From Jatrophihabitans_A lederbergiae (GTDB taxonomy: Bacteria; Actinomycetota; Actinomycetes; Mycobacteriales; Jatrophihabitantaceae), in contig NZ_JAVREH010000005.1 in assembly GCF_031845305.1 (NCBI RefSeq), forward strand, positions 1 to 64,000: 64,000 nt of DNA, read 5' to 3'. Position 1 is the stretch's first letter. Every line of letters starts with the position of its first letter. Shown here one piece after another: positions 51,888 to 60,096 of this stretch. The notes under the pieces were generated by a model that ran no database searches, had not been told where the DNA came from, and saw only the letters and a program-made list of their open reading frames with translations. A program made the translations under genes and the position numbers.

Positions 51888-53516
51888 TTAGAAGTCCATG
51901 CCCCCCATGTCGGGAGCGCCACCGCCGGCAGCTGCGCCGGCCTTCTCGGGCTTGTCGGCGACGACAGCCTCGGTGGTGAGGAACAGCGCGGCGATCGACG
52001 CGGCGTTCTGCAGGGCGGACCGGACGACCTTGGCGGGGTCCGGAACACCGGCAGCCAGCATGTCGACGTACTCACCGGTCGCGGCGTTGAGGCCGTGACC
52101 CTGCGGCAGTCCGGCGACCTTCTCGGCCACAACGCCACCCTCGAGGCCGGCGTTGATCGCGATCTGCTTCAGCGGAGCCGACAGCGCGACCTTGACGATG
52201 TTGGCACCAGTGGCCTCGTCGCCGGTCAGGTCCAGCTTCTCGAACGCGGTGACGCTGGCCTGCATCAGCGCGACGCCACCACCGGCGACGATGCCCTCTT
52301 CGACGGCGGCCTTCGCGTTGCGAACGGCGTCCTCGATGCGGTGCTTGCGCTCCTTGAGCTCGACCTCGGTCGCAGCCCCGACCTTGATGACCGCAACCCC
52401 GCCGGCCAGCTTGGCCAAGCGCTCCTGCAGCTTCTCGCGGTCGTAGTCCGAGTCGGAGTTCTCGATCTCGGCGCGGATCTGGTTGACGCGACCCTGGATC
52501 TGGTCCGCGTCGCCAGCACCCTCGACGATGGTGGTCTCGTCCTTGGAGATGACGACCTTGCGCGCGCGGCCGAGCAGCTCGATGCCGGCGGTCTCGAGCT
52601 TGAGGCCGACGGTCTCGGAGATGACCTGACCACCGGTCAGGATCGCGATGTCCTGCAACATGGCCTTGCGGCGGTCACCAAAGCCCGGGGCCTTGACGGC
52701 GACGGACTTGAAGGTGCCCCGGATCTTGTTGACGACGAGGGTGGACAGCGCCTCACCATCGACGTCCTCGGAGATGATCGCCAGCGGCTTGCCCGACTGC
52801 ATGACCTTCTCGAGCAGCGGCAGCAGGTCCTTGACGTTCGAGATCTTCGACTCGACGATCAGGATGTAGGGGTCATCGAGCTGGGCTTCCATGCGCTCGG
52901 TGTCGGTGACGAAGTACGCGCTGATGTAACCCTTGTCGAAGCGCATGCCCTCGGTGAGCTCCAGCTCGAGCCCGAAGGTGTTGCTCTCTTCGACGGTGAT
53001 GACGCCCTCTTTGCCGACCTTGTCCATCGCCTCGGCGATGAGTTCGCCGACGGTGGAGTCAGCGGCCGAGATCGAGGCGGTGGCAGCGATCTGCTCCTTG
53101 GTCTCGACCGGCTTGGCAACGTTGAGCAGGTGCTCGGAGACGGCCGCGACGGCCTGCTCGATGCCACGCTTGAGGCTCATCGGGTTGGCGCCGGCCGCGA
53201 CGTTGCGCAGGCCCTCGCGCACCAGCGCCTGGGCGAGCACCGTGGCGGTGGTGGTGCCGTCACCGGCGACATCGTCAGTCTTCTTGGCTACCTCTTTGAC
53301 GAGCTCGGCACCGATCTTCTCGTACGGGTCCTCGAGCTCGATCTCTTTGGCGATGGAGACACCGTCGTTGGTGATGGTGGGGGCTCCCCACTTCTTCTCC
53401 AACACGACGTTTCGACCCTTCGGGCCGAGCGTCACCTTTACTGCGTCGGCAAGAGTGTTCATGCCGCGCTCCAGGCCGCGGCGGGCCTCTTCATTGAACG
53501 CGATCAACTTGGCCAT
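51888..53516 (-). CDS. groEL: Chaperonin GroEL (type 2, without adjacent groES)
   Basis: The 542-residue product is a complete Hsp60: MAKLIAFNEEARRGLERGMN, the ATP site VAGDGTTTATVLAQAL, KAPGFGDRRKAMLQDIAILTGG, VEEGIVAGGGVAL and the C-terminal AGGGAPDMGGMDF. The tail has the Gly-Met ending of GroEL2-type proteins rather than a His-rich GroEL1 tail. No groES lies upstream. Two CIRCE elements upstream predict HrcA control. The 113 bases between start codon and nearest CIRCE form a long 5' leader. Confidence 0.97.
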   Translation of the reverse strand: MAKLIAFNEEARRGLERGMNTLADAVKVTLGPKGRNVVLEKKWGAPTITNDGVSIAKEIELEDPYEKIGAELVKEVAKKTDDVAGDGTTTATVLAQALVREGLRNVAAGANPMSLKRGIEQAVAAVSEHLLNVAKPVETKEQIAATASISAADSTVGELIAEAMDKVGKEGVITVEESNTFGLELELTEGMRFDKGYISAYFVTDTERMEAQLDDPYILIVESKISNVKDLLPLLEKVMQSGKPLAIISEDVDGEALSTLVVNKIRGTFKSVAVKAPGFGDRRKAMLQDIAILTGGQVISETVGLKLETAGIELLGRARKVVISKDETTIVEGAGDADQIQGRVNQIRAEIENSDSDYDREKLQERLAKLAGGVAVIKVGAATEVELKERKHRIEDAVRNAKAAVEEGIVAGGGVALMQASVTAFEKLDLTGDEATGANIVKVALSAPLKQIAINAGLEGGVVAEKVAGLPQGHGLNAATGEYVDMLAAGVPDPAKVVRSALQNAASIAALFLTTEAVVADKPEKAGAAAGGGAPDMGGMDF

Positions 53517-53629
53517 GCGTGTCGTCCTTTACTTGTCTGGTGCCGTAACGGCACTGACTAGTTGTCGACCGACCTGCGATGCCCGCGACGGACGGCGCCC
53601 ATATCGGCAGGGCCCCTCATCACGATCGG

Positions 53630-53656
53630 CTAGCACTCACAGTACGCGAGTGCTAA
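53630..53656. promoter_or_regulatory. CIRCE operator, copy nearer groEL
   Basis: CTAGCACTC-N9-GAGTGCTAA matches the CIRCE consensus TTAGCACTC-N9-GAGTGCTAA with one mismatch in the first base. HrcA binds CIRCE to repress heat-shock chaperonins. Confidence 0.9.
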
Positions 53657-53663
53657 GTCAGGT

Positions 53664-53690
53664 TTAGCACTCTGCCTGGGAGAGTGCAAG
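53664..53690. promoter_or_regulatory. CIRCE operator, upstream copy (degenerate)
   Basis: TTAGCACTC-N9-GAGTGCAAG: the left arm is perfect, and the right arm keeps GAGTGC. On the minus strand TTGCAC within it may be the -35 of the groEL promoter. It is centred 34 bases from the other CIRCE. Confidence 0.7.
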
Positions 53691-53794
53691 AAAGGCGGCC
53701 CGCGCCCGGAGTCCGGCGGGGCCGCCTGACGGTACGACCGGCGGCGTGAGTGCCCGGGCCGTCGCTAGCTGACCGTGCCGTTGGAGTGGTACGC

Positions 53795-53823
53795 GTGATC
53801 ACAGCCTGCGCTGCCGTGATCAC
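53795..53823. promoter_or_regulatory. Paired GTGATCAC palindromes upstream of the oligopeptidase
   Basis: GTGATCAC occurs at 53795-53802 and at 53816-53823, 21 bases apart (two helical turns). A partial third copy (GATCAC) is at 53851-53856. They lie 47-75 bases before the predicted +1 of the oligopeptidase gene. The binding protein is not recognised. Confidence 0.5.
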
Positions 53824-53857
53824 GTGCTCATTCGCCGCCAGTGTCGTCGGGATCACG

Positions 53858-53863
53858 TACGGT
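53858..53863 (+). promoter_or_regulatory. -10 box of leaderless oligopeptidase gene
   Basis: TACGGT, six bases, then the GTG at 53870. This spacing is the reason for choosing this start. Confidence 0.45.
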
Positions 53864-53869
53864 GCTCCG

Positions 53870-55921
53870 GTGACGTTTCCACAGACCCGCACGGTCGATC
53901 AGGTCGAGAACTTCCACGGCACCGACGTGCCGGACCCCTATCGCTGGCTGGAGGATCAGACATCCTCCGAGGTCGCTGATTGGGCCCGCGCCCAGGCAGC
54001 CGTCACAGCGGACTACCTGCGCAAGCTCCCCGGGCGAGAGCGCCTGGCGGCTCGACTCGACGCGCTCTCCGGCCTGGCCACCTCGTCGGCGCCGGAGTTG
54101 CACGGCGGGCGGTGGTTCCGGCTGACCAACGACGGCTCCCAGCAGCAGTCGCTGGTACGGGTCTCCCACCATCCGATGGATGAAGGGCGGGTCCTGCTCG
54201 ACCCGAACCCGGCCTCGCCGGAGGGCACCACGGCCCTCGCCGGCGCCGTGCCCGATCGGACCGGTCAGCTGGTGGCCTGGTCCTACCGCGAGGCCGGCAG
54301 CGACTGGTGCCGGTGGCGAGTCCGGCACGTCGACACCGGCGAGGACAGCGCTGACGACATCCGCTGGGCGAAGTTCGTGCAGCCGACCTGGCTCAGGGAC
54401 TCGTCCGGCTTCGTCTACAGCCGCTACCCACCGACCGATCCCGACGACATCTACTCCGCTACGGCAGGCGCCCCGCAATTGATGCTGCATCGGCTCGGTC
54501 AGGAGCAATCCGCCGACGAGCTGCTGTTGGCGATGCCGGACGAGCCGACCACGACGTTCTGGCCGTGGATCGATGACTCCGGACGCTGGCTGGTGGCCGT
54601 CAGCGATGACTCCACCGCTGACGTCCGGGCGGTGTGGGTGCGCGACCTCGATGATCCGGACGGGGAGTTCCGCCGGCTCACCGCGCCCTCGGACAACGAG
54701 TGGGAGCTTGTCGGCTCCGACGAGCAGAGCCTGATCATGCGTACCGACCTCGACGCCGGCCGCGGGCGCCTCGTCCGGCTGGACCCGCGGTCCGGCGAGG
54801 TCACCACCCTGGTCGCCGAGCGCGGAGACCTGCTGCTGAGCGCCGACGCGGCCGCGGACGCCATCGTGATCCACTGGCTGAGCGACGCCCGCTCCGCCGT
54901 GACCGTGCACGACTTCACCGGAGCCGAGACCGGCCGGATTCCGCTGCCGGGGCTCGGCAGCGTCGGTGAGATCACCGCGAGCACCACGTCCAGCCTGGTG
55001 CACCTGGAGTTCTCGGCCTACGAGATGCCGCCGCGGATCCTGGCCCATGACCTGGCGACCGGCGCCACCGAGACCGTGTTCGCCGGGGAGCTGCCGGTTT
55101 CAGGCGTCGGCGAGGTGGTCACGGACCAGGCCTGGATCACCTCGGCCGACGGCACCCGGCTGCCGGCCTTCGTGCTGCACCGAGCAGACGTGACCCCCGA
55201 GAACGGACCGCACTCGTGCGTTCTTTACGGCTACGGCGGCTTCAACGTCTCCGTCACCCCGGCCTTCTCAGCCGGCGCGCTGGCGTTCGCCGAGGCCGGC
55301 GGCGTGTGGGTTGTGGCCAACCTGCGCGGCGGCGGCGAGTACGGCGCCGAGTGGCACGACGCCGGCCGACTGGCGAACAAGCAGAACGTGTTCGACGACG
55401 CCATCGCCACCGCCGAGCACCTCATCGCCGAGGGTTGGACGACGGCCGAGCGGTTGGCGGCCAACGGCGGCTCCAACGGCGGGCTGCTGGTCGGCGCGCT
55501 GATCACCCAACGCCCCGACCTCTTCGCCGCCGCCGTGCCGCAGGTTGGCGTGCTGGACATGCTGCGCTACGAACGGTTCACCATCGGCTGGGCGTGGGCC
55601 TCGGACTACGGCATTGCCAGCCGTTCCAAGCTCGAGTTCGACGCCCTGTCGGGGTACTCGCCGCTACACCGCCTGCAGGCCGGGACGTCCTATCCCGCCA
55701 CGCTCGTGATGACCTCGGACCACGACGACCGGGTCGTTCCCGCGCACAGCTTCAAGTTCGCCGCTCGGCTGCAGGCGGTGAGCCCCGATAACGCGGTGGC
55801 GCTGCTGCGGGTGGAATACGCCGCCGGCCACGGGCAGGGCAAGTCACGCACCACGCTGATCCAGGAGCGGACGGACCTGCTGGCCTTCATCGCCCACCAC
55901 ACCGGACTGGTTCTGGACTGA
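53870..55921 (+). CDS. Prolyl oligopeptidase family serine peptidase (S9A)
   Basis: The 683-residue product begins TFPQTRTVDQVENFHGTDVPDPYRWLEDQ, the usual S9A start, continues with a seven-bladed propeller (about 75-400), and ends with the alpha/beta hydrolase domain: Ser in NGGSNGGLLVGAL, Asp in TSDHDDRVVP and His in AAGHGQGK form the triad. It cleaves short proline-containing peptides in the cytosol. The GTG at 53870 was preferred over GTG sites upstream, whose codons do not resemble the family. It converges with thrC. Confidence 0.93.
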   Translation: MTFPQTRTVDQVENFHGTDVPDPYRWLEDQTSSEVADWARAQAAVTADYLRKLPGRERLAARLDALSGLATSSAPELHGGRWFRLTNDGSQQQSLVRVSHHPMDEGRVLLDPNPASPEGTTALAGAVPDRTGQLVAWSYREAGSDWCRWRVRHVDTGEDSADDIRWAKFVQPTWLRDSSGFVYSRYPPTDPDDIYSATAGAPQLMLHRLGQEQSADELLLAMPDEPTTTFWPWIDDSGRWLVAVSDDSTADVRAVWVRDLDDPDGEFRRLTAPSDNEWELVGSDEQSLIMRTDLDAGRGRLVRLDPRSGEVTTLVAERGDLLLSADAAADAIVIHWLSDARSAVTVHDFTGAETGRIPLPGLGSVGEITASTTSSLVHLEFSAYEMPPRILAHDLATGATETVFAGELPVSGVGEVVTDQAWITSADGTRLPAFVLHRADVTPENGPHSCVLYGYGGFNVSVTPAFSAGALAFAEAGGVWVVANLRGGGEYGAEWHDAGRLANKQNVFDDAIATAEHLIAEGWTTAERLAANGGSNGGLLVGALITQRPDLFAAAVPQVGVLDMLRYERFTIGWAWASDYGIASRSKLEFDALSGYSPLHRLQAGTSYPATLVMTSDHDDRVVPAHSFKFAARLQAVSPDNAVALLRVEYAAGHGQGKSRTTLIQERTDLLAFIAHHTGLVLD

Positions 55922-55943
55922 GCTGCTCGTCCCGGACTGAGCT

Positions 55944-55983
55944 GCTGGTTCTGGACCGGGCGGCGGCCCGATCCAGAACCAGC
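55944..55983. terminator. Bidirectional terminator between oligopeptidase and thrC
   Basis: GCTGGTTCTGGA (55944-55955) pairs perfectly with 55972-55983, with a GC-rich loop that can extend the stem by GGG/CCC. Left of it, the end of the oligopeptidase gene is partly duplicated (ACTGAGCTGCT twice within about 20 bases). Confidence 0.8.
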
Positions 55984-55988
55984 GTGGT

Positions 55989-57266
55989 TCAGAGCAGGCC
56001 AGCCGCGCGCATGCCCTTCAGGGTCGGCGCGATGACGGCCGTCGGACCGACCCGATCGGATACCGCGTCCTGGGTCTTCAGCCCGTCACCGGTGTTGTAG
56101 ATAACCGTCTCGCGGCTGGTGTCCAGCGAGCCTGCCTCGATCAGTCTCTTCAGCACCGCGGTGGTAACCCCACCCGCAGTCTCGGCGAAGACGCCGGTCG
56201 TCTCGGCCAGCAGCTGGATGCCGTCACGGATCTCGTCGTCGTTCACGTGTGCCATCGCGCCTCCGGTGCTGCGGACGGCATCGAGGGCGTACGGGCCGTC
56301 GGCCGGGTTGCCGATATTGAGCGACTTCGCGATGCCGGTGGGCTTGACCGGCAGCACGGTGTCGCTGCCGGTCTCGAACGCGACCGCGATCGGCGAGCAG
56401 CCGGAGGACTGCGCACCGTAGACCCGGTAGTCCAGCGGGTCCACGAGACCGATGCTCTGGAGCTCCTTGAAAGCCTTGTGGACCTTGGTCAGCAGCGAGC
56501 CCGACGCCATCGGCGCCACCACCTGCTGGGGCAACCGCCAGCCGAGCTGCTCGGCGACCTCGTACCCCAGAGTCTTGGAGCCCTCGGCGTAGTACGGCCG
56601 GACGTTGACGTTCACGAACGCGGTGGACTCGAACTCGTCGGTCTCGGCCAGCTCGCTGCACAACCGGTTCACGTCGTCGTAGGAGCCCTGGATGGCGACC
56701 AGCTTGCCGCCGTACACGGCCGTCTGGGTGATCTTGGCGGCCTCGAGGTCGGATGGGATGAAGACGATGGAGTCCATCCCGATCCGCGCGGCGTGCGCGG
56801 CGACCGAGTTGGCCAGGTTGCCGGTGGAGGCGCACGCGATCCGGGTGAAGCCGAGCTCCCGGGCTGCCGTGATGGCCACCGACACGACCCGGTCCTTGAA
56901 CGAGTGCGTCGGGTTGGCGGAGTCGTCCTTGACCCACAGCGGAGCGGTGAAGCCCAGCCGGTCGGCCAGCCGGTCAGCCCGGATGAGCGGCGTCATACCG
57001 GTGCCGGAGTCGACCCTGGTGGCGGCGTTCTGACCGGCGGGCAGCAGTCCGGCGTAACGCCAGATTGAGTGCGGGCCGGCGGCGATGCTCTCGCGGGTCA
57101 CCCGGGACAGCCGCTCGGCGTCGTATCCGATCTCGAGCGGACCGAAGCACTCGAAGCAGGCGTGCTGGGCGCCGAGTGGGTAGCTGGCGCCGCAGTTGCG
57201 GCAGACCAGCGCCGAGGCAGGCGATTGCGGGGATTGATCAGTTGCTGGGTGGATGACAGCAGTCAT
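55989..57266 (-). CDS. thrC: Threonine synthase
   Basis: ThrC converts O-phosphohomoserine to threonine with PLP. The 425-residue product has a four-Cys N-terminal zinc-like motif (CRNCGASYPLGAQHACFECFG), the PLP lysine in PTHSFKDRVVSVA, the phosphate-binding STGNLANSVAAHAARIG and the glycine loop VAPMASGSLL. This is the longer cysteine-containing type. The ATG at 57266 is preceded by a GAGAGAGGG sequence; an in-frame ATG eight codons upstream is the alternative. Bases 57267-57477 upstream hold no recognised gene or known riboswitch. Confidence 0.94.
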   Translation of the reverse strand: MTAVIHPATDQSPQSPASALVCRNCGASYPLGAQHACFECFGPLEIGYDAERLSRVTRESIAAGPHSIWRYAGLLPAGQNAATRVDSGTGMTPLIRADRLADRLGFTAPLWVKDDSANPTHSFKDRVVSVAITAARELGFTRIACASTGNLANSVAAHAARIGMDSIVFIPSDLEAAKITQTAVYGGKLVAIQGSYDDVNRLCSELAETDEFESTAFVNVNVRPYYAEGSKTLGYEVAEQLGWRLPQQVVAPMASGSLLTKVHKAFKELQSIGLVDPLDYRVYGAQSSGCSPIAVAFETGSDTVLPVKPTGIAKSLNIGNPADGPYALDAVRSTGGAMAHVNDDEIRDGIQLLAETTGVFAETAGGVTTAVLKRLIEAGSLDTSRETVIYNTGDGLKTQDAVSDRVGPTAVIAPTLKGMRAAGLL

Positions 57267-57477
57267 TGGAGCGAGGCCCTCTCTCCTCATCTTTCCTGGC
57301 TACCCGCAGTACGCTGCGCGGCCAGGCCGGACTTGGCACCTACCTCGCGAACCCGCCAGCACAGGACACAACTCTGGACGAGCTGCTGCTGCGTGCGGAT
57401 TGTCGCGGTGGTTGCCGGGGCTTCAACGGGCCGGTCCCTCTGCCCCTCTGGATGAGCAAAACTATGAAGTTGTGCGG

Positions 57478-57830
57478 CTAACTGTAGTCGCTGGCCAGCA
57501 CGACGATGACCGGCCCCGCAGGCAGGCCCGCGAACCTCGGCAGCACCCGCTTGAAGGCCGGGAATTGAGCCTTCAGCCGCTACGCCGCCTGCTCAGCCGC
57601 GGGTCGTAATAGACCGCGGTCGAGAGAATGTCGCCGGCGAACGTCCCGGTTCGCGACACCGTCCAACCGCCCGATTTTCAAGCGTGCGTCCGCCCTCTCG
57701 GCGAGGGCGGAGTTCGAGGTGTCGTTCAGCACGACCACGGCCGACAACACCACCGCGGCAAGAATCAGCTCCAGCGTGCGCCGGGTTCTCGACGGTGGGC
57801 GGAGTGGGCCAGAGGCGCAGAGCCTAGAAG
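57478..57830 (-). pseudogene. Decayed LytR C-terminal domain (LytR_C) protein gene
   Basis: Three frames together give a LytR_C-type protein. Frame one: a basic start, a membrane segment (LELILAAVVLSAVVVL) and LNDTSNSALAERADARLK. Frame two: RTGTFAGDILSTAVYYDPRL. Frame three: LKAQFPAFKRVLPRFAGLPA then GPVIVVLASDYS and a TAG stop. Intact relatives read through all three parts in one frame, so at least two frameshifts have occurred. No start codon is seen in the first frame. It directly follows the DUF3263 gene, the usual neighbour of such genes. Confidence 0.75.
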
Positions 57831-58154
57831 TCAGACCTCAATGCCGAGACGGCGGGCTGAGCGCTGACGCTGACGGCTCGCTCGCAGCCGCCGCAGGCGT
57901 TTCACCAGCATGGGGTCGGCGACGAGCGCCTCTGATGTGTCGATGAGCCCGTTGAGCACCTGGTAGTACCGCGTCGCGGACATGTCGAACAGCTCCCGGA
58001 TGGCTTGTTCCTTGGCGCCGGCATACTTCCACCACTGGCGCTCGAACGCGAGAATCTCTCGATCGCGGCGGTTCAGGCCGGTGTCGTCGGACCCGGCAGC
58101 ATCGAGGTCCCCAGCGGGGCTGGTTGCCGCGACGGTGGTGGGCGCGGGTTCCAT
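57831..58154 (-). CDS. DUF3263 family small regulator-like protein
   Basis: The 107-residue product contains LNRRDREILAFERQWWKYAGAKEQAIRELFDMSATRYYQVLNGLID, the DUF3263 core with a helix-turn-helix-like pattern, and a basic tail MLVKRLRRLRASRQRQRSARRLG. The family is nearly restricted to actinobacteria, and a DNA-binding role is suspected but unproven. The gene appears intact although its former downstream partner is broken. It is divergent from the WXG100-like gene across about 200 bases, where no other feature is recognised. Confidence 0.88.
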   Translation of the reverse strand: MEPAPTTVAATSPAGDLDAAGSDDTGLNRRDREILAFERQWWKYAGAKEQAIRELFDMSATRYYQVLNGLIDTSEALVADPMLVKRLRRLRASRQRQRSARRLGIEV

Positions 58155-58352
58155 GCGGCCTCCGATCAGCTGGACTCCGTGAGCGACAGGCGCTGCTGCC
58201 CACGAGAATTGCACCGTTGTTATTCGACTTCTACATTGAACCACGAGCGACCGACATTTCTTGCTCCTCCGCGCTCCTCCACAGCAGCGCCGGCCGTCCA
58301 CAGTTCCGTCCGCGGCCGACCACACAGCGGGGGCGCCGGACACCATCGAGAA

Positions 58353-58736
58353 ATGCACCTCCTGAACACCGCCCGGCTCGAACGGCATGCGCATGATCTC
58401 GCCGTCGCGGCGACCCGGCTCGCCGCGCTGCAAACCTCGTTGAGGTCCGGCGCCGGCGCACTGCACTGGCGGTCGCCCGCCGCCCGGGCATTCGCCACTG
58501 CACTGCAGTCGGCGTTGGGCCAGCTCGGCGCCAGCGCGGGCCGGCTGCACGACCTCGCCGGATCGGTGCGGCAGCACAGCGCCCGCGCCGGCGCCCGCGC
58601 GCGGGAACTCCAGAGCGCGGCGACCCGTGCCGAGGCTGCCGAACTCGGTATCGCAGCCGTGGACTTGGGCGGCTCCGCCGCTGTGCACCTCGGCAGCTCC
58701 GCCATGGCGGCCACCGCGCACCTGCGGCCGAGATGA
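58353..58736 (+). CDS. WXG100/EspC-like helical protein (probable type VII secretion partner)
   Basis: The 127-residue product is mostly alpha-helical: two long helices (LERHAHDLAVAATRLAALQTSLRSG and ARAFATALQSALGQLGASAGRLHDLAGSVRQH) flank a turn LHWRSPAARAF, which resembles the W-x-G turn of WXG100 proteins but with Ser in place of Gly. It overlaps the hydrolase gene by ATGA, as ESX partner pairs do. A role as co-secreted partner or chaperone is inference; a helical-bundle fold is likely. Confidence 0.55.
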   Translation: MHLLNTARLERHAHDLAVAATRLAALQTSLRSGAGALHWRSPAARAFATALQSALGQLGASAGRLHDLAGSVRQHSARAGARARELQSAATRAEAAELGIAAVDLGGSAAVHLGSSAMAATAHLRPR

Positions 58737-60040
58737 GCGCGTCGGTGAGCCTGCGCGGCGGCAGCGACTCGATCGCTGCCGAACTGGACGAGCTGGTCGC
58801 GTTCGCCGCGGCGCTCCGCCGGACCAGCGGCCCACTGGGCGAGGACGCGGCGGTGGTCGCACGGCTGCTGAGCGATCCAGCGCTGGTGCCGGCCGGCGTC
58901 CTCGATCCGATGGGTGCGGCCGAGGTCGCGGTCGGGGCGTCGCTCGCGCTGGCCCGGATCACCGCGACGGCGCTCGCCTGCGAGGCGCTGGCAGAGGCGG
59001 TTCGAGCAGCCGCCGCGGCGTACCGGGTCGCCGACGACCTCGACGCCCAGGCTCGTCCCGTCCTCCGGGCACTGGTCCACCTGCCCGGCGTTCCAGCGCT
59101 CGGACCACACACCGTGCGTTCCCCGCAGGCGCTGCTGTCGGCGGACCCGGCGCTGGCCGCGGTCGCCGTGGATGCCATCAGCGCGCTCGGCGCCGGTGGC
59201 GTGGCGGCACCGGTGGCCACCACCTGGGTGGCGGCGCTGCTGGCGACGCCGTACCGCGACGGCACTCCGGTGGTGACCGCACGGGCCGGCAGGCCGACGG
59301 ACGACGCGAGCGGGCCGCCCAGGTGCAGCGCCGACCTGATCCGGGCGCTGGCCGTCCGGGATCGCGACGACGACGGCGGGGGTGCCATCGACATCCGGTT
59401 CCTCACCGACCCGCCGGGCCCCGCTCCGGCCGGCACGCCAACCGGCACCTCCGGGCGCCGGGTCATCGTCAACATCACCGGCACGACCGCCTGGAATCTG
59501 GACCCCCGGCACGCCACCCCACAGGTCTCGGACACCAGCACCAACCTGCGGACCCTGGCCAACCAGTCGTCGGTCTTCGAACGCGGCGTGATCCTGGCGC
59601 TGCGGCAGGCCGGCGTACGCCCGGACGAGCCGATCATGCTGGTCGGCCACAGCCAGGGCGGCATGGTGGCCGCCCGGCTGGCCGGCGACCTCACCACCCA
59701 CCACCAGTTCCTGGTCACCCATCTGGTCACGGCCGGGGCCCCCATCGGCCTGGCCGCGATTCCGGCCGGCATCTCGGTGCTGTCGCTGGAGAACCGCGGT
59801 GACGTGGTGCCCGAGCTGGACGGCCGAGACAACCCGGCACGCGCCTCGTGGCTCACCGCCAGCACCGACCACGGCGCGGCGTCGGTGCTGGCCAAGCACT
59901 CACTGGACGCCTACCTTGCCGGAGCCGGTGACCTCGACGCCGACGACGATCCGTCGCTGACCAGCTGGCGGGCCGGAGCCCAGCCCTTCCTCAGCGCCGG
60001 CCAGGTCAGCACGGCCGTCTTTCAGGTTCGTCGCGGATGA
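58733..60040 (+). CDS. Alpha/beta hydrolase with WXG-like N-terminal domain and YxxxD motif
   Basis: The 435-residue product has an alpha-helical N-terminal domain of about 110 residues ending in EAVRAAAAAYRVADDLDAQ; Y97-RVA-D101 matches the YxxxD/E signal of type VII secretion substrates. The C-terminal domain is an alpha/beta hydrolase with nucleophile S307 in VGHSQGGMVAARLAG, likely His near 389 (KHSLDAYL) and Asp in LENRGDVVPELDG. A lipase, esterase or deacylase is plausible. The upstream helical protein is co-translated. The stop lies in an 11-bp tandem repeat. Confidence 0.65.
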   Translation: MSASVSLRGGSDSIAAELDELVAFAAALRRTSGPLGEDAAVVARLLSDPALVPAGVLDPMGAAEVAVGASLALARITATALACEALAEAVRAAAAAYRVADDLDAQARPVLRALVHLPGVPALGPHTVRSPQALLSADPALAAVAVDAISALGAGGVAAPVATTWVAALLATPYRDGTPVVTARAGRPTDDASGPPRCSADLIRALAVRDRDDDGGGAIDIRFLTDPPGPAPAGTPTGTSGRRVIVNITGTTAWNLDPRHATPQVSDTSTNLRTLANQSSVFERGVILALRQAGVRPDEPIMLVGHSQGGMVAARLAGDLTTHHQFLVTHLVTAGAPIGLAAIPAGISVLSLENRGDVVPELDGRDNPARASWLTASTDHGAASVLAKHSLDAYLAGAGDLDADDDPSLTSWRAGAQPFLSAGQVSTAVFQVRRG

Positions 60041-60052
60041 ATCGCGGATGAA
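60031..60052. repeat. 11-bp tandem repeat at the hydrolase stop codon
   Basis: TCGCGGATGAA occurs twice in tandem (60031-60041 and 60042-60052). The first copy contains the TGA stop of the hydrolase gene. Confidence 0.85.
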
Positions 60053-60096
60053 TGCGGTCCCTTGCCGAATTCCCGGTCGTGCAGCACGATCACCCA

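Noticed and set aside
52095..53561. A 488-codon plus-strand frame opposite groEL
   Set aside because: Pure antisense of a conserved gene, Leu/Asp/Gly-rich with no recognisable domain.
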